Positions 12,216 to 23,446 are shown, numbered from the stretch's first letter. The stretch: 64,000 nt of DNA from Bombardia bombarda (GCA_030512295.1 JAULSR010000002.1:8804001-8868000), one strand, 5' to 3'. Made by a program: numbers and translations. The notes: generated from the sequence alone by a model not told the origin.

Positions 12216-14656
12216 ATGTCGACGCCAACTACAGCAACAGCAACGCTGCCTCATTATAACCCTCGTCACTTTCACTACTCCCACCATCCGCCGCACCAAG
12301 CCTTTTCCCAGGCAAATACCTCGTCGTATCGCACCAACGTGAACGTGAACCCACTCATCCCCGCCTCCTCTCGCCTTCCCTATCCCTCTCCCGCCGGCTA
12401 CTCTACTTCGAGCCACGCCGGCTTGACTGGAGCGAGCGCCCCTCTGTCCACCACTGCCGGCAGGTCATTACCACACGACGCTGCGAACCTGGCCATTCGA
12501 CCCGAGCCCAACTACACAACCATGGCGCCAGCAGCAGCGCCCACTACCACGCGCAATCAGGGCCTGCCTTCCCCGGTACCTACCCGGAAGAGACGACGGT
12601 CAAGGGAACCGGACTGGGGGACCTTCTATAAAAATGGCCTACCCAAGGAGATCATCATCATTGACGATACTCCAGAGCCGGAGACACCGGTCAGCGGAGA
12701 TGCTCCATCTCACACTTTGACCAACGGCCACACGAATGGCACTGTCGTCGCCTCTTCGAATGAACCCACGGCCCATCACCTGGCTAAAAAGCGGAAAAGG
12801 GATGACGTGCAGGCCCGTTACGATCCGGTCCATCACAGCAAGATTGTAGGCTCCCACCCACATACTCCTCGCCGGCATGTGTCGCCGAGCAAATCTACTG
12901 TGTCGAGCGATCGGACCAACTCGGCCATTCATACCACCGCCGCAACGTCTTTGGGTTCGCTGTCATCCAACGGCCAGTACGAATATGAAGTACAGCCTGG
13001 CCAAAAGAGAAAACGAACAACGCGGCAACAGATTGCCAACGAGGCGAGACGACGGGAAGCCGGTGCTTTGGCAGATGCGTATACCAGCTATCAGCCGCTC
13101 ACATATCCCCCCAAGAAGGCACCCGAAGTTCATGTCAAGGTTATTGCCGATGTAAGTCCTACCACCTCCCCTGACCATCTTTTTCAGGTCCTAACCAGCA
13201 ACACAGCACGCACATAACAAGAACGTCCGCGTTGATGATGACGATGGGCATTATATTGTGGTTCCGGAGAATGACCTGACAGACAGATGTGAGTGCTACG
13301 AACAAACCGGTACCAGTGGTATTATGGTCGGAAACTGACATATAGCAGATCAAATGATTAAGCTTCTTGGTCAAGGCACATTCGGTAAGGTGGTGCAAGC
13401 GAGAGACAAGAGACGTAACAAGCTTGTCGCCATCAAGATTATTCGATCTGTGCAAAAATACCGCGATGCTAGCAAGATCGAGCTTCGAGTCTTGGCCACT
13501 CTTAAGGCCAACGACGAAGAAAACCGCAACCGCTGCATCCACCTCCGAGATTGCTTTGATTTCAGAGGACACATCTGCATAGTTATGGATCTCCTCGGTC
13601 AAAGCGTGTTCGACTTCCTGAAGAGCAACAACTTTGTTCCTTTTCCAAACAGTCAAATCCAGAACTTCGCCCGCCAGCTATTCACTAGTGTGGCTTGTAT
13701 GTCAACCTTCTTTCTTGTTTCGCTGAGTTGGAACCAACACTGACAATATAAACAGTCCTTCACGACCTGAATCTTATACATACCGATCTTAAGCCAGAAA
13801 ACATTCTGCTGTGCCACAACGAGTACCAGACCTTTACATACAATCGCAAGATCCCGTCTTCTTCGACAAATGCACCTCGTCATGCCACGCAAAGAAAGGT
13901 CCTGCTGGACACCGAAATTCGCCTCATTGACTTTGGTTCTGCAACCTTCCAAGACGAATACCACTCGTCGGTTGTGTCTACGCGGCATTACCGGGCTCCG
14001 GAAATTATTCTCGGACTTGGATGGTCTTACCCTTGCGACATATGGAGTATTGGGTGTATTTTGGTGGAATTCTTCACCGGTGACGCATTGTTTCAGACAC
14101 ACGATAATCTCGAGCATCTGGCAATGATGGAGGCTGTTGTCAACTCCAAGATCGACACGTCTCTAGTGTCCCAAGTAACACGCATGACAAGAAACGGCGG
14201 AAACCCCGCTTCAAAGTTTGTTTCTTATGCTCTTCCCCCAGCTATCCGCTGTCATAGGACTGACATATTTTGCTAGATATTTCAAGCGGTCCAAGCTCGA
14301 GTATCCCGTTCAGGAGACGACTCGCGCATCTAGAAGATTCGTGAAAGCCATGAAGCGACTCGACGTTAGTCTATTTCTATTATCATATCACTACACTCAG
14401 ACACTGACCACTTTTATAGGAGATAATACCGACCAACAATAAATTCTTGCAGCTTTTCCTCGATCTGCTCCAGAAAATCTTTACCTACGACCCGAACAAG
14501 CGGATCACTGCCCAAGGTGCCCTGGCTCACCCGTGGTTCAAAGAAGCGGCACATCCGGATGACGGAACAGAAGCTGCGCGGATCCGTCTGGACAGGGAAA
14601 GGCAGAAGGAACGGGAGTCGACAGGTACTCTGTTGCCTTCGATGCACCAGTCCTGA
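12216..14656 (+). CDS. LAMMER (CLK-type) dual-specificity protein kinase
   Basis: CLK/LAMMER kinases phosphorylate SR-type splicing factors and regulate growth; fungal members include yeast Kns1 and S. pombe Lkh1. Six exons: 12216-13151, 13207-13288, 13349-13696, 13756-14215, 14277-14364 and 14420-14656, giving 716 residues. Residues 1-320 are a low-complexity basic region containing KRKRDD- and KRKRTT-type nuclear signals. The kinase domain has GQGTFGKV (347-354), Lys369 in VAIKII, catalytic-loop HTDLKPEN (464-471), which is characteristic of CLKs, DFGSAT (514-519), APEII and DIWSIGCI. The LAMMER signature reads EHLAMMEA (575-582), so the final Arg of the name motif is Ala. Intron 4 uses the less common donor GTTTGT; all others are GTAAGT/GTGAGT/GTATGT/GTTAGT-like. 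The ATG chosen is the first one in frame. Confidence 0.95.
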
Positions 14657-15747
14657 AGGAGACCCAGATGGGACAACAAATAGCTCAGTCTGGTTGTGAC
14701 ATTTTCGGCATGGTCAGCGCGTCTTTGGAAGAGCGAGATATCTAACTCGTTTGTGCGATGATTTCGGCATAGCTAGCATGCTGATGGCTGACAGGCTCAC
14801 GAAGACATGTTTGCGTACCAAGTCATTATTATTGATATTATTAGTATGGGTTCCATGGTTTGCATCGTTACTGGGGTTTTCAGTTGGCCGGCGAACGGGG
14901 AATGTGAAGGGAGGAGTCGGTTCTTTTTTGACATCATTATGGGTCTGCCTCTGTGTCTTAGGGGGGCATGGTAATGGAAACAAGGGTGCGATCTACAATT
15001 TCTTCAGAGAAAATTGTGTCTCTTAAATGGGGATATCGTGCAACAATGGATGGGCGGGCGGAGAGCCATTGATTGGTTGATACTTACATAGGCTTGCGAG
15101 AGATAGGGAGGGTATTTCGACCCTGCCTCAATGGAACGGTGAAACGGTACATCATGGCCTCTGGTCTGTATTGATGTTCAGCTACTCCCACGGACGCGAT
15201 GACAGAAGCTTCCCCTGAGTGACTTTGGCGCCCTCTCTTCACCATGGACCTCGTCGAGACGTTGGACACGGACTAAAGGCAGCGATTGCGCTCTGCTCTG
15301 TTATAACCAGCTCGAGTAAGTGAACAACAAAGACTATTGTCGACTTACTTATTTGTAGCTGACCAAAGAACTATAGGACTTTCCGAACAATCGTCTTGTT
15401 GTCGCGTTACCTGCGGGATGGGTCCAAAAAGAGAACAAAACGAAAAGCTGATGCTGCCCTTTGTCCTGTCCCCTGGGGCGTTCCCAGGGACCAAGAACAC
15501 ATGTCCACTCTTTGATACTGTGGCTGCTGTTCCCCGTTACAGCCTTCAGCATGTTTCGCACGACCTCTGCAAGAGCCCGATGTTCTTTGTGAGAATGCAT
15601 ATATTTAAACTAAGTTCGCTGCTGTCTGGTGCAGCAAGACATGATCACACCTAGCTCGTCCCTCATCTATCTGGCTTTCCATCACTGCATAAAAACACAA
15701 CCGAACGACCGAAAACAACATTGTATCTTGCGTCCAGACCCTCGAGC
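14657..15747. other. Intergenic region, kinase to unknown gene
   Basis: Contains the kinase 3' flank and the upstream region of the next plus-strand gene. Short open frames such as 15337-15654 show no conserved features. No RNA gene or repeat is seen. Confidence 0.5.
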
Positions 15748-16947
15748 ATGAGCCGCACCAAGTCCACGAGGCCATCTGCCACGGATGGAGAATGGCAGGA
15801 TCTCTTCGAGGAGTTGGAAGACGAGGTAGTTGATGACCTGGCCGATCTCCTCCGCCTTCCCCCTAAAGACTCCAGCGAGACCCTCCCTGGCTGGTGGCTC
15901 AAGGAGGTCAAGGATAGGATCGGGAAGAAGCTCCATCCCTCCTTGCGTGGGAGTGGTAGTTTGAAGAAGCGCATATCCAAGTATGTTCCTCTCGTGTCCT
16001 CGAACTCCAACAGTCTGTGCTCGGCACACCGGGGCCTCAACTACGAACTGGTCAGCTGGTGCCTCTCTCTTGTCCGCCTCGAAAGTGGCCACCGAGCCGA
16101 CTGGGCCCGCGCATACTTACGACACTTCCCTACGGAGTGCTCAGAGGATGTGAGGAACCACGTCCGGCGTCTCACCGGCCTCGCTACCCTGTATATGAAG
16201 CGCTCTGCCTTTGACGAGTGCTATGGTCGCTTTGCCATCCGAGACAGGTACCTCTTCGAGCGGGTCAAGTCTGGCTGTCCAGCTTGTACCTTGTCCGTCA
16301 TCGGCGGCGATTACAACTTACTATTCGTCCTATGGTCGAACATGATGGCTCGTGTTATACGAGGACGCCCAGCTCCTAGACTGCTGCGTCTTGTTGGAGC
16401 TTGGACTGAGCTGCTGCCTGATGAGCACAAGGAAGACCTCACGGAACGTATTGATCGCATTGCGAGGGAGTTGATGGAAGCGCATGAGAAGGAGGTGGAG
16501 CGCAAACGAGCAAAGTCAAGGAAGGGTGGTAAGCACCACGATCGTCGTCGTCGTCGTCCGGACACAGCTGAGAGCTCAAGTGGCTACGTGCAACCTACTG
16601 TTGAGGATGGTGAGGATGTGAATGAGGGCGGCCCGGATACTGGATTCTGCACGGAGAACGCAAGCACGGCCCGCCCATCGTCGTCGTTGTATTCGCTGCA
16701 GTCTGTTGCTATTGATCAAAATAGTGATAGAGATAGCAACAGGGATCAGAGTCCCTCTGTACAGCCTTCCTCTGGCGACGAGCTCTACCAGCGGCTGCTC
16801 AATGAGACGAAGACGGAGCTTCCGCGGCCAAGCAGCAACGACATCTCTACTCTCAACGAAGAGGAGGAAATTGCGCGGACGCCAACCGATGACGCCATCC
16901 CTGCGCCGTTGCGTATATCAGGGCAGCAGAACGAGAGTGGCGCGTGA
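15748..16947 (+). CDS. Conserved-type fungal protein of unknown function (CPAC...IGGD)
   Basis: An intronless 399-residue frame starting at ATG 15748; the open frame extends further upstream only from a TTG. I do not recognise a named family. The first 80 residues are acidic then basic (EWQDLFEELEDEVVDDLADLL). Residues 85-240 look like an alpha-helical domain with the motif CPAC (177-180) followed by IGGD (185-188) and a hydrophobic helix LLFVLWSNMMARVIRG. This arrangement resembles a family of uncharacterised Pezizomycotina proteins with a CxxC-x4-IGGD core, from memory only. After residue 245 come a basic stretch with five consecutive Arg (266-270) and a Ser/Glu-rich tail without predicted structure. 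Codon use is like that of its neighbours. A nuclear or scaffold role is conceivable but unproven. Confidence 0.7.
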   Translation: MSRTKSTRPSATDGEWQDLFEELEDEVVDDLADLLRLPPKDSSETLPGWWLKEVKDRIGKKLHPSLRGSGSLKKRISKYVPLVSSNSNSLCSAHRGLNYELVSWCLSLVRLESGHRADWARAYLRHFPTECSEDVRNHVRRLTGLATLYMKRSAFDECYGRFAIRDRYLFERVKSGCPACTLSVIGGDYNLLFVLWSNMMARVIRGRPAPRLLRLVGAWTELLPDEHKEDLTERIDRIARELMEAHEKEVERKRAKSRKGGKHHDRRRRRPDTAESSSGYVQPTVEDGEDVNEGGPDTGFCTENASTARPSSSLYSLQSVAIDQNSDRDSNRDQSPSVQPSSGDELYQRLLNETKTELPRPSSNDISTLNEEEEIARTPTDDAIPAPLRISGQQNESGA

Positions 16948-17988
16948 TGTCAGAGTGAAAAGATGGTATGACTTAGGTGAGTTTGTTTGTCATGTTGCTT
17001 ACCGTGGTGACCGGCCCTCTTACTTACTTCCCCCTTTTTATCCAATCCGATTCATCTTTCCCACCACCACTCTGCTCGCGCGTGCTTCTGGTCCCTGTGT
17101 TTTGGTTCTCCCTGTCTGGAGTTTTGGACGTTTTGTAATGTATCGATACATTATATGTTAGACAATAATGTGAGAATGGAGGGCTTTGAAGCTTATGAAA
17201 GGCTACGTGGTTATAGATACCAAAGGTAAAAATTGAAGAACAAACTTTACAAGAATTGAATGAACTCAGCTCCAAGAAAAACCCTAAGTAGAGCGGTGAT
17301 CTGAATGCTGAATAACGTGAAAGCCAGGAATGATTAAGGTAAGATCGAGCACAGTATGCATAAGACAAATCAACTACCATGGCTACCGTCCTTCGAGATT
17401 TGGAGTGGCAAAAAGTAAGTAAATGAGGAAATAAACAGCAATCATGTGGCATGTGACCGAAGGGCGTTGTTCACGGTTTCAGACAAACTGCCAGACTAGC
17501 AAGTCATCAGAAAAGGGGCTTACTTAATGTCAACAAATGCCGACCTGCCCACAGCCTTGACTAGCTCCAAAGCTGCGTCACACGCTGTCCACCTTTATCT
17601 CATGGACAGCCTCATTACAGGTCAATATGCATGACAATGATAGATGGGAACAGAATATAGCAAGAAAATTCACAGATCCAGACAGTTGATTAGTGAATCA
17701 GCTAAAGAGGTATGCTGATGTGCTGTGGTATGGTAGGAGGAAGAGAGGCGAGTAGAGTTTCTATTTTCCCACAGATTCCCTGGCTATTTTACCACAGATG
17801 CCAAATTCCCGGCTCTCCATGTTATATACACTTTTTTGTACATTTTCCCACCCACCGCCTTCACCACATATGCTTCAATGCTCCGTGGAACAACAAGAAA
17901 ACCTGGCCCAATGTCCGTCAAACAACCCCATCCAGATGGTATATCTATTGTAGCCTCTATATCTACCTTACTTCCTCTCTTCCTCTCC
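16948..17988. other. AT-rich intergenic region
   Basis: Convergent gap between the unknown plus-strand gene and the minus-strand tRNase Z. From about 17150 to 17980 it is distinctly AT-richer than the flanking coding DNA. I see no gene, tRNA or repeat family. Confidence 0.55.
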
Positions 17989-20900
17989 TCATTGCTTAGC
18001 ACTGGCCTCCTTCGACACCTCCTTTGCCCCCTCTAATCTCTTAGCCTCCAAGGCCTCCTCCCTCCTGACAGCCTCCTCCTCATCGGGGAACAGCTGCCGC
18101 AGGGCCGGGAGAAAGGCCTCGGCCATCTTGAAGTCGCCCAGCTTGACGCGCATCAGATCAAACGCAAAAAGCGTGATTGTACGGTCCTTTGGCGTGTTCT
18201 CGCCATCCTGTGCGACGGGAGCCAAGGGATCCGCAACAGCAACAACAACACCACCCTTACCACCTTGGTTATCATCACCCTCCATCTCCACATCCGCCTC
18301 TTCCGCCTCTCCCTCCGCCACATCCCCCTCCCCCTCCCCCTCCCCCTCCCCCTCCTCCTTATCCGCAACCGCCAACGGCCCCCTCCCAACCTCAGGCATA
18401 TTCGGCAGCTTCGGATACCGCTGCGAGAAGTGCGTGAGCATGATGCGGCGCGCGCCCATCTGGCGACCGACCTCGAGCGCCTCCGACAGCGTCGAGTGCT
18501 TCTTGGCCTTTGCGTCGCCGAGCAGCTCGTCGTCAAACGTGCACTCATGAATCAGCAGGTGCGCGCCCCTGGCCATCTGCGCGAACTGCGCCGACGGCCG
18601 GCAGTCGCCCGAGTAGGCGATCCTGAGCCCCGACGACGGCCAGGTGAAGGCGACGGCCATGGCGGACTGGCAGTGCGAGACGAGGCAGGCGTCGATGCGC
18701 GGGAGGTTGAGCCGCTGCTCCAGCTCGCGCCGGGAGAGGTAGGTGGCGGTTTTGTGGTTGTAGCTGCTGAAGTCCATGGAGAACTCGTTGTAGCGGCCGA
18801 GGATCTCGACGTCTTGGTACTCTTGCAGCCACTGGAGGTATTTCCTGGTGGCGATGATGGTGAGGTCCTGGCTCTTGTCGGCGTTCTTGGTGGTGTGCTC
18901 GACGAGCTTCCAGCGCCGGGCCATGACGCTGGCGGTGCCGAGGTGGTGGTCGGCGTGGAGGTGGCTGATGTAGATGGCGCGCAGGCCGCGGAGGACGTCG
19001 TCGGCGCCGTCGAAGCCGTACATGCGTCGGAGCTGGCCGAGCGTGCCCTCGCCGGCGTCGAGCAGGTAGCTGCCGTAGCCGGGGATGCGGATCAGCGTGG
19101 CCGAGACGTTGCGGTATTTTGACGGCATGGCCGAGCCTGTGCCGAGCGGGATGATCTCGGTGTCGCGGTTGGGTATGTCTTGCTCCTCTTCCTCGACCTT
19201 TTGTTTGAAGGCGGGGTCTGAGATGGTCTCGCGTGCGGCGTCCGCAAGGGAGAGGACGGTGGGCTCCATGTCATCGAGCGGTGCTTGCCTGTCCATGTAC
19301 GGGACGGCGTTGTCGTCGGTGAAGCGCACATTCGGAACCAGGTGAAGCATGGCACCGGGCCGACCGACTTCTGCAAAGGGAGACATGGATGGTGGCAGTT
19401 GCGCCTCGTCGTTGGAGTAGACGGAGATGGGGAAGCGTTCCGGGTCGATCCTGTTCATCCTGACGATCTGAGCACCTGGGGACTCGAAGGCTACCCGGTT
19501 GGAAGAGATGCCGTGGCCGAGCACGATGTGCTTTATAGAGGAGTGCTGCTCCATAAAGGCGGCCAATCCGCGGTGTTCTGTAAGAGAAGGATGGAGAATC
19601 CAGTAAATGGCATCGATACCACGCATGATCTCGGCATTGGCAAACTCGGGTCGGCTGAGGAGAGTCTCCACTAGCCATTCCCTCTGCCCCAGATCGATTA
19701 TGGCAAAGCCACTGCCGTCCACACTAGGCCCTACGACCATATCGGGGGTAACAGTCTGCCCGTCTTTCGAGGTTACGCTTTGCCCACTTGTGAGCTTTTT
19801 GTATTCGCGGGGTTTATGTTGAGTTTCTTCGCTGCGGCGACGTCGAACTTGCCGCGCCGCGGGTGGCTCTTGACAATGTAGCACATGGAGGTGGTGGAAG
19901 GATAGGTCCTGGGCGGCACGGGGAACTGGGTCGCGGGCCAAGGCTTCCGTACAAGAACGGTTTTGTTGGGGCAAGGACTATCTCTGCTGGGGAGAGGGCC
20001 GGCGTATGGCTGGATATGGCCCTTGTCGTCTCGGACGAATATGGTGGCGGGCAGTTTGACGTCGAAGAGCTTGCACTCGTGCAAGGCGTCGAGTGCCCAG
20101 TCCGAGTTGAACATGCCATTGACGATGGCCTCCCTCGCGAGCTGGTCCTTCTCTTGTTGCAGCGCAGCCGCCTCTTCAGCCGCCACATCGCGCGGCGGTT
20201 CCGTCTCGGCAAACTCTTCACTGCCTCCTGTGTCTGAAGACTGGCTCAGCTTCCGCTTTTTGGACTTCTTTGCGATTGTGAGCGGGACGTTCCAGATGAG
20301 AAAGTTTTCGTCTTCGAAGTCGTGTGCGCTGCTGGTGGGGTCTTGGGATCGAGGATCGGTACGAGTCTCGTGGACCTTGATGGGCAACCCCTTTCGTAGG
20401 ATAAAGTGGCGGCTGGTTGCCATGGTGTGCATCAGGTTCTTGCCGCCGTGTAGGTTGAGGAAGGTGGGCGCCTTGGCCTTCTTCGAGTCGAAGTTGGAGG
20501 CGGCAATGACATCGGCAATGCTGAGGATCATGCCCATCATGCCGCCAGTCGTGTCAGAGTCGACGGCGCCCGTGAGGAAGATGTGTTCCAGCTTGGTGAG
20601 GGGGGACTTGCGCTGGTTCATCAGACGCTGGGTGCCCTCGGCCAGACGGCCAAAGAAGTAGCGCTTTGGGCCGAACTGCACGCTGAGGGAAGCCCCCGGC
20701 GTGTCGGCCGTGGGCGTGCCAATGATGGTGACTTGGCTCGTCATGTTTTGGTACTGAGGGTATCCTAACGAACGGGGCTTCTGCAGTAGCTGGGGCCACA
20801 GGGGGAAGGGAACGACGCGTGGGTTGTGTTTGAAGTGGACGCGGAGTTTGCTGATATCGAGCTTGCCGAACGATGGCGCTTTGTCTGCTTTATCCTTGGG

Positions 20901-21134
20901 TTTGGCGACGGCTTTGATACTATGATTTACGAGGCACGACGAGGCTGTAGGTGAAGCTGTAGGTGGAGTCTTGGGTCTGGTTTTCTTGTTCGGGTCTGCG
21001 CCGGCGAGAGGAGTCAGAGGAGGGGAGGGTGGCCGTGTCAATTGCCCCCGTTGAGCCTCCCTATTGAGATTCGCCGCAGCAGTACGCGCAACCTTTGTCC
21101 AGGTATTATCAAGACATTGGGCCCAGGGCAGCAT
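17989..21134 (-). CDS. TRZ1: Long-form tRNase Z (ELAC2/Trz1), reading frame broken once
   Basis: The zinc-dependent endonuclease removes the 3' trailer from tRNA precursors in nucleus and mitochondria. The frame runs 21134-19809, then continues one frame back from 19809 to 17989, about 1048 residues in all, normal for the long form. The N-terminal half is the degenerate beta-lactamase fold (SQVTIIGTPTADTPGASLSV; HIFLTGAVDSDTTGGMMG). The C-terminal half has PLGTGSAMPSKYRNVSATL and the catalytic HLHADHHLG (725-733). SHCQSAMAVAFTW, AYSGDCRPS, HECTFDDE and LTHFSQRYPKLP also match the family. An acidic GEGEG tail ends the protein. The break is between KLNINP and REYKKL, inside conserved sequence, and no GT-AG intron fits there. 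Residues 1-130 precede a second in-frame Met (20744) and may be a mitochondrial leader. Confidence 0.9.
19809..19815 (-). other. Frameshift site in tRNase Z (A-AAC-CCC)
   Basis: On the coding strand the zero frame reads ATA AAC CCC GCG and stops at 19773. The conserved downstream frame begins by re-reading the last C (CGC GAA TAC). One extra C in the CCCC run (19809-19812) would restore the frame exactly. The heptamer AAACCCC also has the X-XXY-YYZ form of a -1 slippery site, though CCC in the second triplet is not a typical efficient one. Confidence 0.85.
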
Positions 21135-21446
21135 GTCTAAAGGTTACCCAGGTCGACTGTTTTGCGTCCGGCAGTGACTCAGTGTCGACTGCGAACTTGC
21201 GATTTACAATTACTATTTTGGGCCGGCCGAGCGCGGGAGGAGGGGTGAGGCTCCGACGCGCCTTCCGCGACTTTTTTTTCCTTGTTTTTAGCACCCCTGC
21301 TTGCCAATTAAAGTTTTCATCGGTTTCACTTTCAACCCTAACCCCAGCTATATTGACGGGAATTTATTTCGTCCAAAGCTCCAAAGTCTACTTGCTCGAA
21401 GTCTCAAACTCTACTACTACAAAATACAGACTACAGACCCCACACG
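21135..21446. promoter_or_regulatory. Spacer between flavin-reductase-like gene and tRNase Z
   Basis: Both flanking genes are on the minus strand, so these 312 bp must hold the tRNase Z promoter and leader together with the 3' end of the upstream gene. There is a short T-rich stretch near 21273-21300 on the plus strand. No other feature is seen. Confidence 0.5.
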
Positions 21447-22485
21447 TCAATTGGCAACATGCTTGCTTGTGAGCTTCGCAGCTCCCTCGGCGCCGCCCAG
21501 ATCCTTTTCGAAATCCGGTCTCAAAATCTCAACTGCCTCCGTTATGCGGGCATACGTTATGCCTCCCAATCTTCCTACCGGCCGCAGTACCTGATTGCAA
21601 TCAAACGCCGAGAATGTCAGTCTTGTCTTGAACCAAATTCCAAGCCTTTTCCTGTGCAGGGAAGAGAGCATAGCCAAGAATGGAAATAAGCAAGTTCAGG
21701 TACAAAGTAAATCCACTCACATTAGGATCGATAATATTCTTGTCCTCGTTGATGGCGTCCTCGCGGGCCCAGAAGCGCGTGCCCTCGATGACGGCCATGG
21801 TGGACGACTTCTTGCCCGGCGTCGCCCTGCTCTCGAACTCGCGCAGGCTCTCGAGCCTGCCCTCGATACTAAACACGGCCTCGCCCACGCGCGCCGTCTG
21901 GACCGTCTCGCAGTCGTACAGCGGCGTCAGCCCGCTGACGTCCCACTCGGACACGCCGTAGGGCGCGTTGATGCTCGCGCTGTTGGCCGCCTCGAGGTAG
22001 CCCTCGCTGATGATGTTGATGACGCACTCGCCCGTCTCGGCCAGGTTGCGCAGGCTGTCCTTGCCCGGCCCCGGCTCGAGCGCGCCCACGAAGCCGATGA
22101 CGAAGAGCGGCGGGTCGTGCGAGATCATCTGGAAGTAGCTGAAGGGCGCCAGGTTGGTGCTGACGCCGTCGGCCGACCGCGTCGACAGGAAGGCGATGGG
22201 CCGTGGGATCACGGCGCTGATTAGCAGCTTGTAGTTGAAGCCCGCCGGCCGTCCCTCGCCGTACGGGTCGATGGCCAGATGCTTCTTGTTGGCCTGCGCT
22301 CCCGCGTCGGACCCATTGCCGCCCTCGCCAAATGTCCACGATGGCTTGACTGTTTGTGTGAAGCGTAGCGATGCGTCCGCGTCCCATGCCGGCCGCGATG
22401 CCTCGACCTGCTTGAAGTCCCCGTGTGGGTTGCGCTTGATCTCCTTCTCGAAGTTGGCCGTGGCCAGGTGCTGTGGCGCCGCCAT
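21447..22485 (-). CDS. Flavin reductase-like FMN-binding split-barrel protein
   Basis: Members of this family bind FMN in a split beta-barrel and act as flavin reductases or related oxidoreductases. Exons are 22485-21721 and 21590-21447, giving 302 residues. The intron starts GTGAGT and ends CAG, joining IDPN to VLRPVGRLGGITYARI, a conserved C-terminal block of the family. The core runs from about residue 75: YKLLISAVIPRPIAFLSTRS, then APFSYFQMISHDPPLFVIGF with the phosphate-binding type segment, GECVINIISEGYLEAAN and APYGVSEWDVSGL. No signal peptide is seen, so it is probably cytosolic. The frame stays open upstream to 22803, but ATG 22485 (MAAPQHLATANFEKE) fits the usual start. The substrate is unknown. 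The 3' half of exon 1 is G-ending in codon use. Confidence 0.88.
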
Positions 22486-23374
22486 CGTTCTTGTATTGCT
22501 ACTCTGGATGTTGCTACTGTTTCCAAAGTGACGCGCTGGCTGACTGAACTTGAGTTTGGAGTATTTGGAGCTGTTGGTGGTGTCTACGGTCACGAATCTG
22601 AGTGCGCGTAATAGAGCGCATTGGCGATGGGTGTGTGTGTCTATACGCCGGAAAGGGAAGGAGGAGGGGGAGGGGCTGGCGATGCCTCTGTCACTGCCGA
22701 TGAATACCGGTTTGTGGAGACGGGACTTGCTCGCGGCGCGAATGCCAACCCAGGGGAGGATTGATAACTTGATCACAAATGTTTCGGGACCCATTATCCT
22801 CAAGGTAAATACATGATTAGAAAAGGAAAGGGAAATATCGGGATGTGGACGAGCTGTCTTCGTTCATGGCCATAGCTTCCTTCTCCCATTGTTTGAAGCT
22901 CGGCGTCTCTTTGAGGGGTAAATAAAGCTGTCAGTGGCTTATTTCCCGCCCGTCGCTCCGGCGTATTTCAATTTCCTAAAGCCAGCAGCAACGCGGACAT
23001 CCGTCTGCTTCTCCACGAATACAGTGACGACCATCTTGACAGTCTCTCATAATATGCAAGCAGCCACTGGAGCTCAAGGCTATTCCATCTCGGAAGCTTG
23101 ATAAACCAAAGTATGACGATAGTCCGTATCTCGGCTTAGACCGGCTTGATTAATGATGTACGTAGGTCATGGAGCGGGGAATCCCACCCTTGTCCTCCGT
23201 ATTCCCGGCTCCGATCTTGGCGCTGCTCGCTTGGTGCGGCTCATTCATCGAGACGCCATTCCATCTGCCGCATGTTTGACGCCTATACGGGACTTCACCA
23301 TGCTAGCGATAGGCGGAATTTAGTAAATACGGAAGAGGTAAATAAGCAAAACATATGAAAAAAATTAAGTTAAA
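22486..23374. other. Intergenic region upstream of flavin-reductase-like gene
   Basis: Contains the promoter of the minus-strand flavin-reductase-like gene at its left end and the 3' trailer of tRNA-iMet at its right end. A T7 tract on the tRNA's strand (23358-23364) fits a polymerase III terminator. Nothing else is recognisable. Confidence 0.55.
23358..23364 (-). terminator. Polymerase III terminator of tRNA-iMet
   Basis: Seven T residues on the minus strand lie about ten bases beyond the tRNA 3' end, the usual terminator for RNA polymerase III. Confidence 0.8.
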
Positions 23375-23446
23375 TAGCTGCGACTCGTTTCGATCGAGTG
23401 ACCTCCGGGTTATGAGCCCGGCGCGCTTCCGCTGCGCCACGCAGCT
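23375..23446 (-). tRNA. Initiator tRNA-Met (CAT), intronless
   Basis: Reading the minus strand, the 72-nt sequence folds as a complete cloverleaf. The acceptor stem AGCTGCG pairs with CGCAGCT, with discriminator A. The D-arm has GCGCAGCGGAAGCGC, the anticodon arm CCGGGCTCATAACCCGG has anticodon CAT, and the T-arm is CTCGATCGAAACGAG. The A1:U72 pair, the three G:C pairs at the base of the anticodon stem, and AUCG instead of TPsiCG in the T-loop mark the eukaryotic initiator, not the elongator. The start of D-arm GTGGCGCAGCGG and T-arm GATCGAAAC serve as A and B boxes. There is no intron. Confidence 0.97.

Noticed and set aside
15337..15654. 105-codon plus-strand frame before the CPAC protein
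   Set aside because: No domain and no suitable splice junction to the downstream gene; probably intergenic.
12216..17000. Kinase and CPAC-protein genes as a functional unit
   Set aside because: Same strand but separated by more than 1 kb with independent starts; no evidence of co-regulation in the sequence.
18265..19122. 285-codon plus-strand open frame
   Set aside because: Antisense of the tRNase Z catalytic half, which is supported by many conserved motifs.
22486..22803. N-terminal extension of the flavin-reductase-like protein
   Set aside because: The frame is open, but the extra residues are not family-like and contain a Ser/Asn-rich leader; MAAPQHL at 22485 is the better start.
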